Counted from the stretch's first letter, positions 1 through 5,935 are shown. The stretch: DNA of 5,935 bases from Actinomycetes bacterium (GCA_023420745.1 JAEZVQ010000190.1:1-5935); one strand, 5' to 3'. Made by a program: numbers and translations. Notes: a model not told the origin generated them from the sequence alone.

Positions 1-158
1 CCCATGGGATTCACCCCGATTTTCATGTCTCGCGAATCTTCTGCCCAACGCCAGACGAAAGGAAACGGCGCCACTCACTCACAGTGAATGTGTTGACCGC
101 GAGACGCGGAGGAAGCGGGCGCCAAGACCAACAGACGCGCCCGGCTTCCAGCTCGTGA
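1..158. other. non-coding 3' flank of the sdh operon
   Basis: I see no convincing gene in this stretch. The only open frame, on the minus strand, runs into sdhB in another frame and has low-complexity Arg/Ser-rich content typical of a shadow. It holds short inverted repeats: CCGCG-AGA-CGCGG at 97-109, TCACT-CAC-AGTGA at 75-87, and the larger hairpin at 116-143, listed separately. The neighbouring gene to the left lies outside the window. Confidence 0.6.
116..143 (-). terminator. candidate terminator hairpin after sdhB
   Basis: On the minus strand, 16 bases after the sdhB stop, there is a perfect 7-bp stem (CGGGCGC pairing with GCGCCCG) with a 14-base loop. It is followed by a pyrimidine-rich CTTCCTCC stretch, not by a real T run. 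Position and strength suit the end of the sdhCAB transcript, but without a U tract it could equally be an RNA-stabilising hairpin or a pause site. Confidence 0.3.
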
Positions 159-902
159 TCACACGCCCTTGAGGACAGCCTTTCCGAGCTGACGGTTGAG
201 CGTGGAGATGACGTCGAGCGGGATCTGTTTCGGGCACACCGCGGCACATTCGCCGATGTTGGTGCAGGTGCCGAACCCTTCAGCGTCGAGCTGGTTGAGC
301 ATATTGGTCACGCGGGTGAGGTTCTCCGGCTGACCCTGCGGCAGCAGGTTGAGGTGGGTGACCTTCGCCGAGGTGAACAGCATGGCCGACGCGTTGGGGC
401 ACGCGGCAACGCACGCGCCGCAGCCAATGCACGCTGCCGCCTCAAATGCGCGATCTGCCTTGTCTTTAGGAACAGGAGTCGCATGCGCATCCGGAGCCGC
501 ACCGGTGTTGACGGAAATGTAGCCGCCAGCCTGGATAATGCGGTCGAGTGCCGAACGGTCAACGACGAGATCCTTGATGACCGGGAACGCGGTGGCGCGC
601 CACGGTTCGATGGTGATCGTGTCACCGTCATTGAAGGATCGCATGTGGAGCTGGCAGGTGGTGGTCACCTCCGGCCCGTGGGCGATGCCGTTGATGACGA
701 CACCACACATGCCGCAGATGCCTTCACGGCAGTCGGAGTCGAATGCGATCGGCTCCTCACCGCGTTCAAACAGCTCTTCGTTGAGGATGTCGAGCATCTC
801 CAGGAACGATGAGCCCTCGGAGATCCCAACGACCTTGTACTCATGCATTGCGCCAGAGTCTTCGGGACCATTTTGGCGCCAAATTTTCAGTGTCAGGTTC
901 AC
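159..902 (-). CDS. sdhB: succinate dehydrogenase/fumarate reductase iron-sulfur subunit
   Basis: This is the 247-residue iron-sulfur subunit, which passes electrons between the flavoprotein and the membrane cytochrome b through three clusters. The N-terminal ferredoxin-like domain (about 1-105) has the [2Fe-2S] ligands C58, C63, C66 and C83 (CX4CX2C then X16 to C). The C-terminal domain has [13 protein letters not shown] at 158-170 and C213/C219/C223. By analogy with E. coli SdhB, C158, C161, C164 and C223 bind [4Fe-4S], and C168, C213 and C219 bind [3Fe-4S]. No ligand is missing and the length is normal. The start is GTG, sharing GTGA with the sdhA stop (4-base overlap), with GGAG at 909-912 six bases upstream, so translation is probably coupled. 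It is the last gene of the operon. The same protein would serve a fumarate reductase (frdB); sequence alone does not separate the two. Confidence 0.96.
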   Translation of the reverse strand: MNLTLKIWRQNGPEDSGAMHEYKVVGISEGSSFLEMLDILNEELFERGEEPIAFDSDCREGICGMCGVVINGIAHGPEVTTTCQLHMRSFNDGDTITIEPWRATAFPVIKDLVVDRSALDRIIQAGGYISVNTGAAPDAHATPVPKDKADRAFEAAACIGCGACVAACPNASAMLFTSAKVTHLNLLPQGQPENLTRVTNMLNQLDAEGFGTCTNIGECAAVCPKQIPLDVISTLNRQLGKAVLKGV

Positions 903-2878
903 TTGTAACTCCGCTGCTTCAGCTCGATGTTGTTGTAGACCAGGTCTTCCTTGTGGAGGATCGGAGCGCTATTCTCGCCACTCCACTCCCACGCGGCGAC
1001 GTAGAGGAACTCGTCGTCGTGACGCAGGGCTTCGCCTTCTTCCGTCTGCGATTCGGCACGGAAGTGCCCGCCACACGACTCTTCACGATGGCGCGCGTCG
1101 ATGCACATCAGCTCGCCGAGTTCGAGGAAGTCGACGAGGCGACCCGCACGCTCGAGCGACTGGTTCATTTCACCGACGGACTTGCCGGGGATGCGAACAT
1201 TGCGCCAGAACTCCTCGCGCAGCTCACGAATCATCCCGATCGCCTTCTTCAGCCCGGCTTCGGTGCGTTCCATCCCGCAGTACTCCCACATGATCTTGCC
1301 CAGAGCCTTGTGGAAGGAGTCGACTGAACGGTTACCGTCAATCGCCATCAGGCGGTCGATACGTTCCTGAGTTTCCTTCAGGGCGTCGGCCACGGCCGGA
1401 GTGTTTTCGTCAATCGCGTCAAACCCAAACGCGCCAGCGAGGTAGTCGTTAATGGTGTTCGGCAACACGAAGTAGCCGTCAGACAGCCCCTGCATGAGTG
1501 CGGACGCTCCCAGACGGTTCGCCCCGTGGTCGGAGAAGTTCGCCTCACCGGCGACGTAGAGACCGGGCAGGTTCGACTCGAGGTCGTAGTCGACCCACAG
1601 ACCACCCATGGTGTAGTGGACGGCAGGGTAAATCCGCATCGGCACTTCGTAGGGGTTGTCCCCGGTGATGCGCTCGTACATGTCGAACAGGTTGCCGTAT
1701 TTCGCGGAAACCGCGTCGCGCCCCATGCGCTCGATCGCCTCGGCGAAATCGAGGTAGACACCGCGGGAGGTGCCTTCAATCTCAGGGCCGACACCGCGTC
1801 CCTCGTCGCACATATTCTTCGCTTGACGCGAGGCAATGTCGCGGGGGACGAGGTTACCGAAGGACGGGTAGATGCGTTCGAGGTAGTAGTCGCGATCCTC
1901 TTCGGGGATGTCGCGCGGATCCTTCTTGCAGTCCTCGGCACGCTTGGGCACCCAGATGCGACCGTCGTTGCGCAGCGATTCCGACATCAGGGTCAGCTTC
2001 GACTGCTGGTCGCCGTGCTGAGGAATGCAGGTGGGGTGGATCTGCGTGTAGCAGGGGTTGGCGAAGAACGCACCCTTGCGGTGTGCGCGCCACGCCGCCG
2101 TCCCGTTGCAGCCCATCGCGTTGGTGGAGAGGAAGAAGACGTTGCCGTAACCGCCGGTGGCGAGTACCACCGCGTCCGCGGTGTGGGCTTCGAGTTCACC
2201 GGTGACCATGTCGCGGGCAATGATGCCGCGGGCACGCCCGTCGTGGACGATGAGCTCGATCATTTCGTGGCGAGCGTACTCGTGGACGGTTCCGGCGTTG
2301 ACCTGGCGTTCGAGTGCCTGGTAGGCGCCGATCAGCAGCTGCTGACCTGTCTGACCGCGAGCGCAGAAGGTACGCGACACCTGCACACCACCGAAAGAAC
2401 GGTTGTCGAGCAGACCGCCGTATTCGCGGGCGAAGGGAACGCCCTGCGCCACGCACTGGTCGATAATGTTTGCCGACACTTCCGCCAGACGGTAGACGTT
2501 CGTCTCACGGGCACGGTAGTCGCCACCCTTGACCGTGTCGTAGAAGAGCCGGTAGACGGAGTCGTTGTCATTGCGGTAGTTCTTCGCCGCGTTGATGCCA
2601 CCCTGCGCAGCAATCGAGTGCGCGCGACGAGCAGAATCCTGGTAGAAGAACACCTTGACCTGGTAGCCCATTTCGCCCAGCGACGCCGCTGCGGCGCCAC
2701 CGGCGAGACCGGAGCCGACGATAATGACCTTGAGCTTGCGTCGGTTGGCGGGGTTCACCAGCTTCGCGTTGAACTTACGAGTCTCCCAGCACTGGGAAAT
2801 CGGGACGTCGAGAGGCGCCTTGGTGTCCGCGATTTTTTCGCCCTCGCGGTACAGGCCGTGGATCAACTGATCAGTCAT
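899..2878 (-). CDS. sdhA: succinate dehydrogenase/fumarate reductase flavoprotein subunit
   Basis: This is the 659-residue catalytic subunit that interconverts succinate and fumarate at a covalently bound FAD on the cytoplasmic face of the complex. Visible features are the Rossmann dinucleotide site [11 protein letters not shown] at 51-61, and [11 protein letters not shown] at 84-94, in which H87 is the expected 8-alpha-histidyl FAD attachment. Substrate-site elements follow: HPT at 281-283, the SES segment around E300, R346 in LVPRDIASR (the Arg that shuttles protons in the family), H421 in HYTMGG, and R455 in HGANRLG. The long C-terminal helical domain (about 500-659) and overall length fit the Bacillus-type family, which is longer than E. 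coli SdhA. I chose ATG at 2876-2878, which has GAGGA (2887-2891) eight bases upstream overlapping the sdhC stop. A TTG five codons earlier (2891-2893) would give a 4-base overlap and cannot be excluded. Its stop overlaps the sdhB start. Confidence 0.96.
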   Translation of the reverse strand: MTDQLIHGLYREGEKIADTKAPLDVPISQCWETRKFNAKLVNPANRRKLKVIIVGSGLAGGAAAASLGEMGYQVKVFFYQDSARRAHSIAAQGGINAAKNYRNDNDSVYRLFYDTVKGGDYRARETNVYRLAEVSANIIDQCVAQGVPFAREYGGLLDNRSFGGVQVSRTFCARGQTGQQLLIGAYQALERQVNAGTVHEYARHEMIELIVHDGRARGIIARDMVTGELEAHTADAVVLATGGYGNVFFLSTNAMGCNGTAAWRAHRKGAFFANPCYTQIHPTCIPQHGDQQSKLTLMSESLRNDGRIWVPKRAEDCKKDPRDIPEEDRDYYLERIYPSFGNLVPRDIASRQAKNMCDEGRGVGPEIEGTSRGVYLDFAEAIERMGRDAVSAKYGNLFDMYERITGDNPYEVPMRIYPAVHYTMGGLWVDYDLESNLPGLYVAGEANFSDHGANRLGASALMQGLSDGYFVLPNTINDYLAGAFGFDAIDENTPAVADALKETQERIDRLMAIDGNRSVDSFHKALGKIMWEYCGMERTEAGLKKAIGMIRELREEFWRNVRIPGKSVGEMNQSLERAGRLVDFLELGELMCIDARHREESCGGHFRAESQTEEGEALRHDDEFLYVAAWEWSGENSAPILHKEDLVYNNIELKQRSYK

Positions 2879-2886
2879 TTTCCCAT

Positions 2887-2891
2887 TCCTC
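2887..2891 (-). promoter_or_regulatory. sdhA ribosome binding site deciding its start
   Basis: The minus strand reads GAGGA eight bases before ATG 2876-2878, and the motif overlaps the TGA stop of sdhC (2890-2892). This favours the ATG over the in-frame TTG at 2891-2893 and implies that ribosomes ending sdhC can reload directly onto sdhA. Confidence 0.6.
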
Positions 2892-3600
2892 AACTGATGA
2901 AACCGACTGCGATAGCGACCGGCGGGGCCATGAACATGATGAACACGATCGCCGCGACGACACCGCCGGCGGTGATCGCAAACGCCTGCGTATTACGGCG
3001 CAGCCACCCCATCGTCTGCAACGCGGACCAGATGCCGTGACCGATGTGCATCGCCAGCATGCCGACGAAAATGGCGTAGACGACGACCAGCGCCGGGTTC
3101 GAGAAGGCGCCGACCATGCGCGCGTACGGCGAGTCAGCGGTAGCTGCCGCATCGAAGCCCAGCTCGAAGGTGCCGGTGGTGAAGTGCAGGATGTGGAAGA
3201 CGATCAGCAGCAGCAAGAACACGGCAGAGAAGCGCATCGTGCGAGCTGCGTAGGACTCGGCGACGTTCTTCTTCACCACGTAGCGGTCGGAGCGTGCGCG
3301 GCGCGACACGAACCAGGTGTGGAATGCCGAACCGATGTGGAGCACCGCCATAAGGATCATGGCAGAACGGAAAATCCAGATCAGACCCGTGGGCGGTAGC
3401 AGCGGCTCAAAGGCATCAACCTTCAACCAGTGGGCGTAGTGGTTGTATGCCTCTTCGCCGAGGAACATCTTGAGGTTCCCGTAGGCGTGGACGATAACGA
3501 ACATGACGAAGAACAGCCCGGAAATCGCCATGAGCTGTTTCACGAAAACGTTCGTGCTCCACGCTCGGCGCCGACGCTGTGCGACTGACTTTGTGCTCAT
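2890..3600 (-). CDS. sdhC: succinate dehydrogenase/fumarate reductase cytochrome b subunit
   Basis: This 236-residue polytopic protein anchors SdhAB to the membrane and passes electrons to quinone. It resembles the single-subunit diheme b558 anchor of Bacillus and actinobacteria, not the SdhC+SdhD pair of E. coli. After a basic N-terminus (RRRR at 9-12) I see five hydrophobic segments at about 20-40, 72-98, 123-142, 168-190 and 206-232. Histidines fall in the right helices for two b hemes: H38 (helix 1), H88 or H94 (helix 2), H136 or H139 (helix 3), and H185 or H188 (helix 4). Exact pairing needs alignment. I chose the start ATG 3598-3600 because MSTKS followed by a basic stretch and helix 1 is normal for the family. 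The frame stays open 75 codons further upstream, but that stretch is unlike the family and crosses the intergenic palindromes. It is the first gene of sdhCAB. Confidence 0.93.
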   Translation of the reverse strand: MSTKSVAQRRRRAWSTNVFVKQLMAISGLFFVMFVIVHAYGNLKMFLGEEAYNHYAHWLKVDAFEPLLPPTGLIWIFRSAMILMAVLHIGSAFHTWFVSRRARSDRYVVKKNVAESYAARTMRFSAVFLLLLIVFHILHFTTGTFELGFDAAATADSPYARMVGAFSNPALVVVYAIFVGMLAMHIGHGIWSALQTMGWLRRNTQAFAITAGGVVAAIVFIMFMAPPVAIAVGFIS

Positions 3601-3636
3601 GACGTCCAGCGTATCGACCCGATAGCGGCGAGGTAA
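3601..3636 (-). promoter_or_regulatory. candidate sdhC promoter, possibly leaderless
   Basis: The minus strand has TACGCT (3613-3608), matching the actinobacterial -10 pattern TANNNT, exactly seven bases before the sdhC ATG. Seventeen bases further upstream is TTACCT (3636-3631), a poor -35. A start seven bases after the -10 would make the mRNA begin at or next to the ATG. This agrees with the lack of a good Shine-Dalgarno sequence before sdhC, where only GGA occurs close by. It rests on short motifs, so confidence is low. Confidence 0.3.
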
Positions 3637-3702
3637 GACCTCCGTCCCACGAACCGTGTTTTCCGCCAGTGGCAGCGGTCGTGCGAGCCCCGAAAAATCC
3701 TC

Positions 3703-3718
3703 GTTTTCTGCTGAAAAC
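3703..3718. repeat. inverted repeat GTTTTC-N4-GAAAAC
   Basis: A perfect 6-bp inverted repeat with spacer TGCT lies about 110 bp upstream of the sdhC start. Further GAAAA words flank it (3692-3696 and 3724-3728). It could be an operator for a dimeric regulator of the sdh operon. I do not recognise it as a known regulator's site. Confidence 0.4.
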
Positions 3719-3773
3719 TCGCTGAAAAGACCGTGCGCGCTCCACACCTGCGACGTGATGAGAGCGACGTTGC

Positions 3774-3787
3774 TGACACTCCTGTCA
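3774..3787. repeat. inverted repeat TGACA-N4-TGTCA
   Basis: A perfect 5-bp inverted repeat with spacer CTCC overlaps a second, spacerless palindrome GTCATGAC (3784-3791). The result is a row of alternating TGACA/TGTCA/TGACG half-sites in the middle of the divergent intergenic region. Five-bp arms are short enough to arise by chance. Confidence 0.3.
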
Positions 3788-3791
3788 TGAC

Positions 3792-3811
3792 GTGGCGAGG
3801 CGGTGGCGAGG
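3792..3811. repeat. tandem GTGGCGAGG, 11-bp period
   Basis: Two identical 9-base copies (3792-3800 and 3803-3811) repeat with an 11-base period, close to one helical turn. This places them on the same face of the DNA, as direct-repeat operators often are. It may also be simple sequence drift in a G-rich patch. Confidence 0.3.
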
Positions 3812-3842
3812 TGGGGATTACGCAAAGCGGTGGTGACGAAAA

Positions 3843-3858
3843 ATGTGATAACTCACAT
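3843..3858. promoter_or_regulatory. candidate operator ATGTGA-TAAC-TCACAT
   Basis: A perfect 6-bp inverted repeat with a 4-base spacer is centred 78 bp upstream of the rutE-like ATG. The half-site TGTGA/TCACA is that of CRP, GlxR and Rex, but those proteins use a 6-base spacer, whereas FNR-type sites use 4. It is therefore a plausible but not assignable operator, most likely acting on the rutE-like gene. Confidence 0.4.
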
Positions 3859-3910
3859 CAAGTCGCTTACCGTCGGTGACTCTGGTGAAATCGAAAGGAA
3901 CCGACAGCAA

Positions 3911-3917
3911 AAAGGAG
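3911..3917 (+). promoter_or_regulatory. ribosome binding site of the rutE-like gene
   Basis: AAAGGAG lies 11 bases before ATG 3929-3931. This rather long spacing still supports the ATG over the open frame that begins further upstream. A GTG at 3917-3919 is in frame but overlaps the motif itself. Confidence 0.55.
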
Positions 3918-3928
3918 TGATTGGCACC

Positions 3929-4522
3929 ATGACGAATTCCGTCCCAACTTCTGTGAGTTCCGAGGCTCTCGCATCCCTCTTCTCTGACGCGCATACGCAA
4001 CGCACCTTCGTTGACGAGCCGGTGACGATCGACGACATTCGCCGCGTCTATGACGATGTGCGGTGGGCGCCGACCGCGTTCAACGCCAATGCTCTTCGCC
4101 TGGCCGTGGTCAACTCCGACGAGGCGCGCGCCACCCTCGTCAAGCGGATGGCTGCGGGGAACCAGCCCTATGTCGATGCTGCTCCCACCGTGGTCGTCGC
4201 CTGTTGGGATGAGAACTTCGGTGAGGGAATGCTGACCATGGGCACCGGGCCGGAACTGGTCGACATGGTGAGCGGCAACCACCAGATGGCACGCGACGCG
4301 GCGATGCTCCAGGCGGGCTACACCATTCTTGCGCTGCGAGCCCACGGCTTCCACGTCGGTCCGATGACCGGCGCCGATTTTGATGGGATTGATGCCGACC
4401 TCTTTGCCGACAGCTCGTGGCATCCGTTCATGGTGATGGTAGTGGGACGCACCCCCACTCCCGAAGGGACGCGACCGCGTCAAGGTCGCCTCGAATCAGA
4501 CGTCGCGGTTCGCGACCTGTGA
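3929..4522 (+). CDS. RutE/HadB-like malonic semialdehyde reductase family protein
   Basis: This is a 197-residue nitroreductase-fold protein of the RutE type. The family binds FMN and uses NAD(P)H; E. coli RutE reduces malonic semialdehyde to 3-hydroxypropanoate in pyrimidine breakdown and is about the same length (196). Matching landmarks, compared with E. coli RutE from memory, are ALASLFSDAHTQRTF at 13-27, WAPTAFNANALR at 46-57 (RutE WGPTSANCSPAR), GN near 77-78, and the run ARDAAMLQAGYTILALRAHG at 121-140 followed by FHVGPMTG. The last includes the family's GPMSG-like segment. The C-terminus is slightly basic and hydrophilic. The start at 3929 follows AAAGGAG. No rutA-D, rutF or rutG neighbour is present, so the true substrate is open: a quinone, nitro compound or enal is as possible as malonic semialdehyde. 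It is transcribed divergently from sdhCAB and ends before a terminator-like hairpin. Confidence 0.85.
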   Translation: MTNSVPTSVSSEALASLFSDAHTQRTFVDEPVTIDDIRRVYDDVRWAPTAFNANALRLAVVNSDEARATLVKRMAAGNQPYVDAAPTVVVACWDENFGEGMLTMGTGPELVDMVSGNHQMARDAAMLQAGYTILALRAHGFHVGPMTGADFDGIDADLFADSSWHPFMVMVVGRTPTPEGTRPRQGRLESDVAVRDL

Positions 4523-4655
4523 TTGACTGAGGCGCCTGAGCGACGCTACACCAGGTAATCGACGTGCCCCCGCGGTGACGAACCCCGTCGCCACGTGGGC
4601 ACCGTCTTTTCCGACACGAATTTGTCGCCGGATGAGTGCTATCGACCGACGAGTG
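4523..4655. other. non-coding gap between convergent genes
   Basis: This 133-base stretch lies between the 3' ends of the rutE-like gene and rimI. It holds the terminator-like hairpin at 4564-4610, plus an imperfect direct repeat (GAGTGCTATCG at 4634-4644 and GAGTGTTATCG at 4651-4661, the second copy overlapping the rimI stop). I see no gene here. Confidence 0.6.
4564..4610 (+). terminator. intrinsic-type terminator after the rutE-like gene
   Basis: A two-part stem is visible. The outer part is GTGCCC (4564-4569) with GGGCAC (4597-4602). The inner part is GGTGACG (4574-4580) with CGTCGCC (4586-4592), one G-T wobble and loop AACCC; a C-G/G-C pair lies between them, flanked by mismatches. Four bases after the stem comes TTTT (4607-4610). 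The order suits the plus strand. On the minus strand no T run follows, so for rimI it would be a weaker or Rho-assisted stop. Confidence 0.5.
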
Positions 4656-5204
4656 TTATCGCAGGTCGAGGGTCATCACGACCGCTGCCTCGCTCGGCTG
4701 GTGGTAGTAGCGAGGAATCCGCGAAATCTCGCGAAATCCCCGCGAGCGATACAGCGATTGTGCGACCTCATTGCTTTCGCGCACCTCGAGGAACACTCGC
4801 TCGATGCGATGTGGGCGCTCGTCAGCGAGGCGCGGATCGCGATTCGAGGGCAGGACAGTCATCCGACAGTGGTCGATGAGGTGGTCGAGTAGGCGCCCTC
4901 CGAACCCGCGTCCACGCGCGTCGGCGTGCACCCCGATCGTCATGACGTCGGTGTCGATAGCGAGGCGAATTCCGGCATAGCCGAGCAGTCGCTGGCGCGC
5001 GTCGTCGGTGACGATTCCCACGTAGTAGCGATCTGAACCGTTGAGTTCCTCAAGGACGAGTGCCTCGCTCCACGCTTCCGCGCCGAAAATCTGCTCTTCG
5101 AGTTCGATGAGAGAAAACAGGTCGGCAGAACCGAGTTCGCGCACGATCGTGGAATCCGCGCCACCCGCCGCACCCGGCTGTTCCTCGCTCATCCCACCCC
5201 CCAT
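4656..5204 (-). CDS. rimI: RimI-type GNAT N-acetyltransferase
   Basis: This 182-residue GNAT protein probably acetylates the N-terminus of ribosomal protein S18 or other proteins using acetyl-CoA. The acetyl-CoA loop is ARGRGFGGRLLDHLI at 96-110. The RimI signature FLEVRESNEVAQSLYRSRGF spans 138-157; E140 and Y152 align with the catalytic Glu103 and Tyr115 of Salmonella RimI with identical spacing. RYYHQPSEAAVVM (165-177) corresponds to the usual YY...EDA.xM ending, with EA in place of ED. It is longer than the usual 150-160 residues because of a Gly/Glu-rich N-terminus and an Arg/Pro-rich insert at about 114-132. Start: ATG 5202-5204 has AGGTGA four bases upstream, which is tight; ATG 5190-5192 lies behind a G-rich run and is an alternative (178 residues). 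It follows tsaB by 30 bases, so they are probably one operon. Confidence 0.88.
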   Translation of the reverse strand: MGGGMSEEQPGAAGGADSTIVRELGSADLFSLIELEEQIFGAEAWSEALVLEELNGSDRYYVGIVTDDARQRLLGYAGIRLAIDTDVMTIGVHADARGRGFGGRLLDHLIDHCRMTVLPSNRDPRLADERPHRIERVFLEVRESNEVAQSLYRSRGFREISRIPRYYHQPSEAAVVMTLDLR

Positions 5205-5234
5205 GCTGTCACCTGATTCTCCGATAGCACACGG

Positions 5235-5935
5235 CTAGAGGTGCGATCCGGTACTTGACGCACCCGCACCGGGGTGGATGGCGGGGCGGCGCAGATACAG
5301 CGGGGTCGTGGGGAACAGTGCGGCGAAGTGATCGGCGTCGCCAACGAGACTGGCTAGGCGTGCCCGAACGAGTCGGGAGGCAACCTCAGGTGCCAGGTTC
5401 AGCGTCGGGACACTGCTCGGCAGCTGCTCAGGGTAGAGGGCACAGCCCGCCCCGGCGAAGGTGACCGTAGCGTGGCGAAAACGATTCGCCACCGCCTCGG
5501 CACGACCCACTCCCGGTCCGTCGATCACCTCGACGTCGTGAGCGCCGCGCGCCCGATAGTGTGCCCAATACACTTCCCGGCGCCGCGCATCGGTGACGAC
5601 CACGACCTCCTCGTCGGCGGCGAGGTCGTCGAGATATTGACGTGCCAGCACGTCGAGTGAGCACACGCCGAGGACGGGAACCTCCCAGGTTTTCCCCATC
5701 ACGTGCGCGGTGATCAGACCGGCTCGCAGCCCGGTAAACGGGGCCGGACCAGTGCCGACAACGATGCGATCGACCGCGTGCGCGCCACCGGGGCGGGCAT
5801 CAGCGGCATCGAGAACCTCAGCAATGACGGTGGCGAGGCGCTCGGCGTGTTCACGATTCGACGGGTGTGAAGCGCGAGCCAGCGGGGTCGTCGCCACCAT
5901 GTGCGCCCCGGTGGTGGGGGCCGGGGGGGGCGGGG
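5235..5935 (-). CDS. tsaB: TsaB, t6A tRNA modification protein (5' end off the window)
   Basis: TsaB is the inactive-kinase-fold partner of TsaD in making N6-threonylcarbamoyladenosine at position 37 of ANN-decoding tRNAs. Residues below are numbered from the methionine at 5898-5900. The diagnostic GTGPAPFTGLRAGL lies at 49-62, followed by GVCSLDVLA (78-86), VTDARRREVYWAHY (102-115) and PLYLRRP (200-206). The region before REHAERL (17-22) should contain the beta-hairpin and an N-terminal LxLDTS motif. That motif is not in the window, while the frame stays open to the right edge, so the methionine at 5900 is most likely internal and the gene is partial. The last ~20 bases are almost pure G/C runs and would read as Pro-rich, so the sequence there may be unreliable. 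The C-terminal tail after RRP is Gly/Ser-rich and unremarkable. It is followed by rimI. Confidence 0.87.
   Translation of the reverse strand, partial: PPPPAPTTGAHMVATTPLARASHPSNREHAERLATVIAEVLDAADARPGGAHAVDRIVVGTGPAPFTGLRAGLITAHVMGKTWEVPVLGVCSLDVLARQYLDDLAADEEVVVVTDARRREVYWAHYRARGAHDVEVIDGPGVGRAEAVANRFRHATVTFAGAGCALYPEQLPSSVPTLNLAPEVASRLVRARLASLVGDADHFAALFPTTPLYLRRPAIHPGAGASSTGSHL

Larger units (their letters stand above)
3601..3928. other. divergent intergenic region sdhC / rutE-like gene
   Basis: This 328-base gap separates two divergently transcribed genes and must carry both promoters. It contains inverted repeats at 3703-3718, 3774-3787 and 3843-3858 (centres 3710.5, 3780.5 and 3850.5), and a tandem 9-base repeat GTGGCGAGG at 3792-3800 and 3803-3811 (11-base period). 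Frames running through it on either strand are N-terminal extensions of the two genes and do not look like conserved protein. I see no tRNA, small RNA or riboswitch that I can name. Confidence 0.6.

Noticed and set aside
1526..3040. A 504-codon open frame on the plus strand, antisense to sdhA
   Set aside because: It lies opposite the strongly supported sdhA, has a Val/Arg/Asp/Gly-heavy composition expected from the complement of high-GC codons, and shows no recognisable domain.
3601..3825. 75-codon N-terminal extension of sdhC
   Set aside because: The frame is open, but the extra residues are not membrane-like or family-like, they overlap the palindromes, and ATG 3600 gives the normal protein length.
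3803..3928. 42-codon N-terminal extension of the rutE-like gene
   Set aside because: AAAGGAG precedes ATG 3929, the protein then matches RutE length, and the extension covers the candidate operator.
3818..4483. A 221-codon minus-strand frame opposite the rutE-like gene
   Set aside because: It is His/Arg/Val-rich with no domain, and is a complement shadow of a real gene.
4720..4739. Tandem 10-base repeat CGCGAAATCY
   Set aside because: It lies inside rimI and codes for residues just after the conserved GF motif. Two copies within a coding region are readily explained by codon use.
1..5935. CRISPR array, transposase, tRNA/rRNA or phage genes
   Set aside because: I looked for regularly spaced repeats, terminal inverted repeats next to transposase-like frames and tRNA-like arms, and saw none. 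All long frames are housekeeping genes or their shadows.

Overview
The window looks like ordinary chromosome of a high-GC Gram-positive bacterium, most likely an actinomycete. The evidence is GC-rich coding sequence with strong third-position GC, GTG/ATG starts with four-base stop/start overlaps, a Bacillus-type three-subunit succinate dehydrogenase/fumarate reductase (one diheme cytochrome b subunit, so probably menaquinone-linked), and a TsaB with the VTDARRREVYWAHY stretch that I recall from mycobacterial and related TsaB proteins. The genus cannot be fixed by eye; an Actinomycetaceae-like organism is a guess.

Layout. Positions 1-158 are the non-coding 3' flank of the sdh operon, with a GC-rich hairpin at 116-143. 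Positions 159-3600 (minus strand) carry sdhC-sdhA-sdhB in that transcriptional order, tightly packed and translationally coupled. Positions 3601-3928 are a 328-base divergent intergenic region with three inverted repeats whose centres lie exactly 70 bp apart. Positions 3929-4522 (plus strand) encode a RutE-like nitroreductase-fold oxidoreductase. Positions 4523-4655 lie between convergent genes and hold a hairpin followed by a T tract. Positions 4656-5204 (minus) encode a RimI-type N-acetyltransferase, and from 5235 to the right edge (minus) lies TsaB, whose 5' end is cut off by the window.

Function. The sdh operon encodes a membrane-bound complex coupling succinate/fumarate interconversion to the quinone pool; all FAD, iron-sulfur and catalytic residues I looked for are present, so it should be active. 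The direction (succinate oxidation or fumarate respiration) cannot be read from sequence. The divergent RutE-like protein is probably a small FMN-dependent reductase, with no other rut gene in view. TsaB and RimI belong to the usual actinobacterial tsaB-rimI group (t6A tRNA modification and ribosomal protein acetylation), but tsaD does not follow rimI here.

I found no evidence of a new defence, mobile or otherwise undescribed system. The most unusual item is the evenly spaced set of inverted repeats in the sdhC/rutE-like intergenic region, which may be regulatory or may be coincidence.
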